From Promethearchaeia archaeon (GTDB lineage Archaea > Asgardarchaeota > Lokiarchaeia > Sigyniarchaeales > SOKP01), in NCBI GenBank assembly GCA_029856295.1, contig JAHQWS010000166.1, positions 1-5,678 of the forward strand: a DNA stretch of 5,678 bases, in the 5' to 3' direction. The notes beneath the pieces are model-generated. The model had not been told where the DNA came from and did no database searches. It saw only the letters and a program-made list of their open reading frames with translations. A program made the position numbers and the translations under genes. Position 1 is the stretch's first letter. Each line of letters starts with the position of its first letter. This document shows positions 5,593 to 5,678 of the stretch, piece after piece.

Positions 5593-5678
5593 ATGAGCGA
5601 AAGCTTTGCTGATGTAAATGGAATAAAGATAAGTTATATAGCATATGGTAAAAATGATAGCTATCCATTAATTTGTAT
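5593..5678 (+). CDS. Alpha/beta hydrolase, N-terminal 28 codons only
   Basis: The ATG at 5593 opens MSESFADVNGIKISYIAYG, followed by PLIC at the window edge. 'xFxDVNGIKIxYxxxG' followed by a hydrophobic strand is the usual start of alpha/beta-fold hydrolases, before the HG oxyanion-hole motif and the GxSxG nucleophile, both outside the window. The substrate cannot be inferred. It is divergently transcribed from the C_GCAxxG_C_C gene and has an SD-like AAGGGGA upstream. The frame is open to the window end. Confidence 0.65.
   Translation, partial: MSESFADVNGIKISYIAYGKNDSYPLIC

Noticed and set aside
1..5678. CRISPR arrays, tRNA or rRNA genes, insertion sequences
   Set aside because: No regularly spaced repeats, no cloverleaf-like GC-rich stretches and no transposase or terminal inverted repeats were seen on either strand.

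Overview
This is an AT-rich window (roughly one third G+C) that looks archaeal. TATA-like boxes sit at the archaeal distance from starts, some genes have Shine-Dalgarno (SD) sites and others appear leaderless, and oligo-T tracts follow genes. The gene families (AmmeMemoRadiSam radical SAM enzyme, Hdr-type CCG iron-sulfur protein, C_GCAxxG_C_C redox protein, possible ubiquitin-like protein) fit an anaerobic archaeon. The composition and the ubiquitin-like candidate make an Asgard (Lokiarchaeia-like) lineage a reasonable guess, but nothing here proves it.

Layout. 1-1326 (+) is the 3' part of a protein with two ferredoxin-type 4Fe-4S motifs followed by two CCG (HdrB/HdrD-like) modules. The first CCG module has lost its cysteines and the second is intact. 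1450-1680 (+) is a 76-residue protein that can be laid along ubiquitin from the EP turn to the last strand but has no Gly-Gly tail. 1801-3426 (+) is a full-length N-acyl-D-amino-acid deacylase with a TTG start that is probably leaderless. 3427-3874 has no intact gene. It holds T-tracts and, on the minus strand, the broken N-terminus of a beta-lactamase-family serine hydrolase next to an unidentified C-terminal fragment in another frame. 3875-4927 (+) is the radical SAM enzyme of the AmmeMemoRadiSam family. 4955-5494 (-) is a C_GCAxxG_C_C protein convergent with it. 5593 to the window end (+) is the start of an alpha/beta hydrolase, divergent from the C_GCAxxG_C_C gene.

The genes do not form one operon. 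Gaps, T-tracts and separate promoter candidates suggest mostly single-gene units. Three of them share an anaerobic thiol or iron-sulfur chemistry theme (CCG protein, radical SAM enzyme, C_GCAxxG_C_C protein), but the sequence shows no common pathway. The two divergent intergenic regions look alike: one near-palindromic TATA element sits 29-30 bp from the minus-strand start (leaderless geometry) and much further from the plus-strand start, which has its own SD-like site. The points most worth a second look are the cysteine-less first CCG module, the tail-less ubiquitin-like protein and the serine hydrolase remnant.
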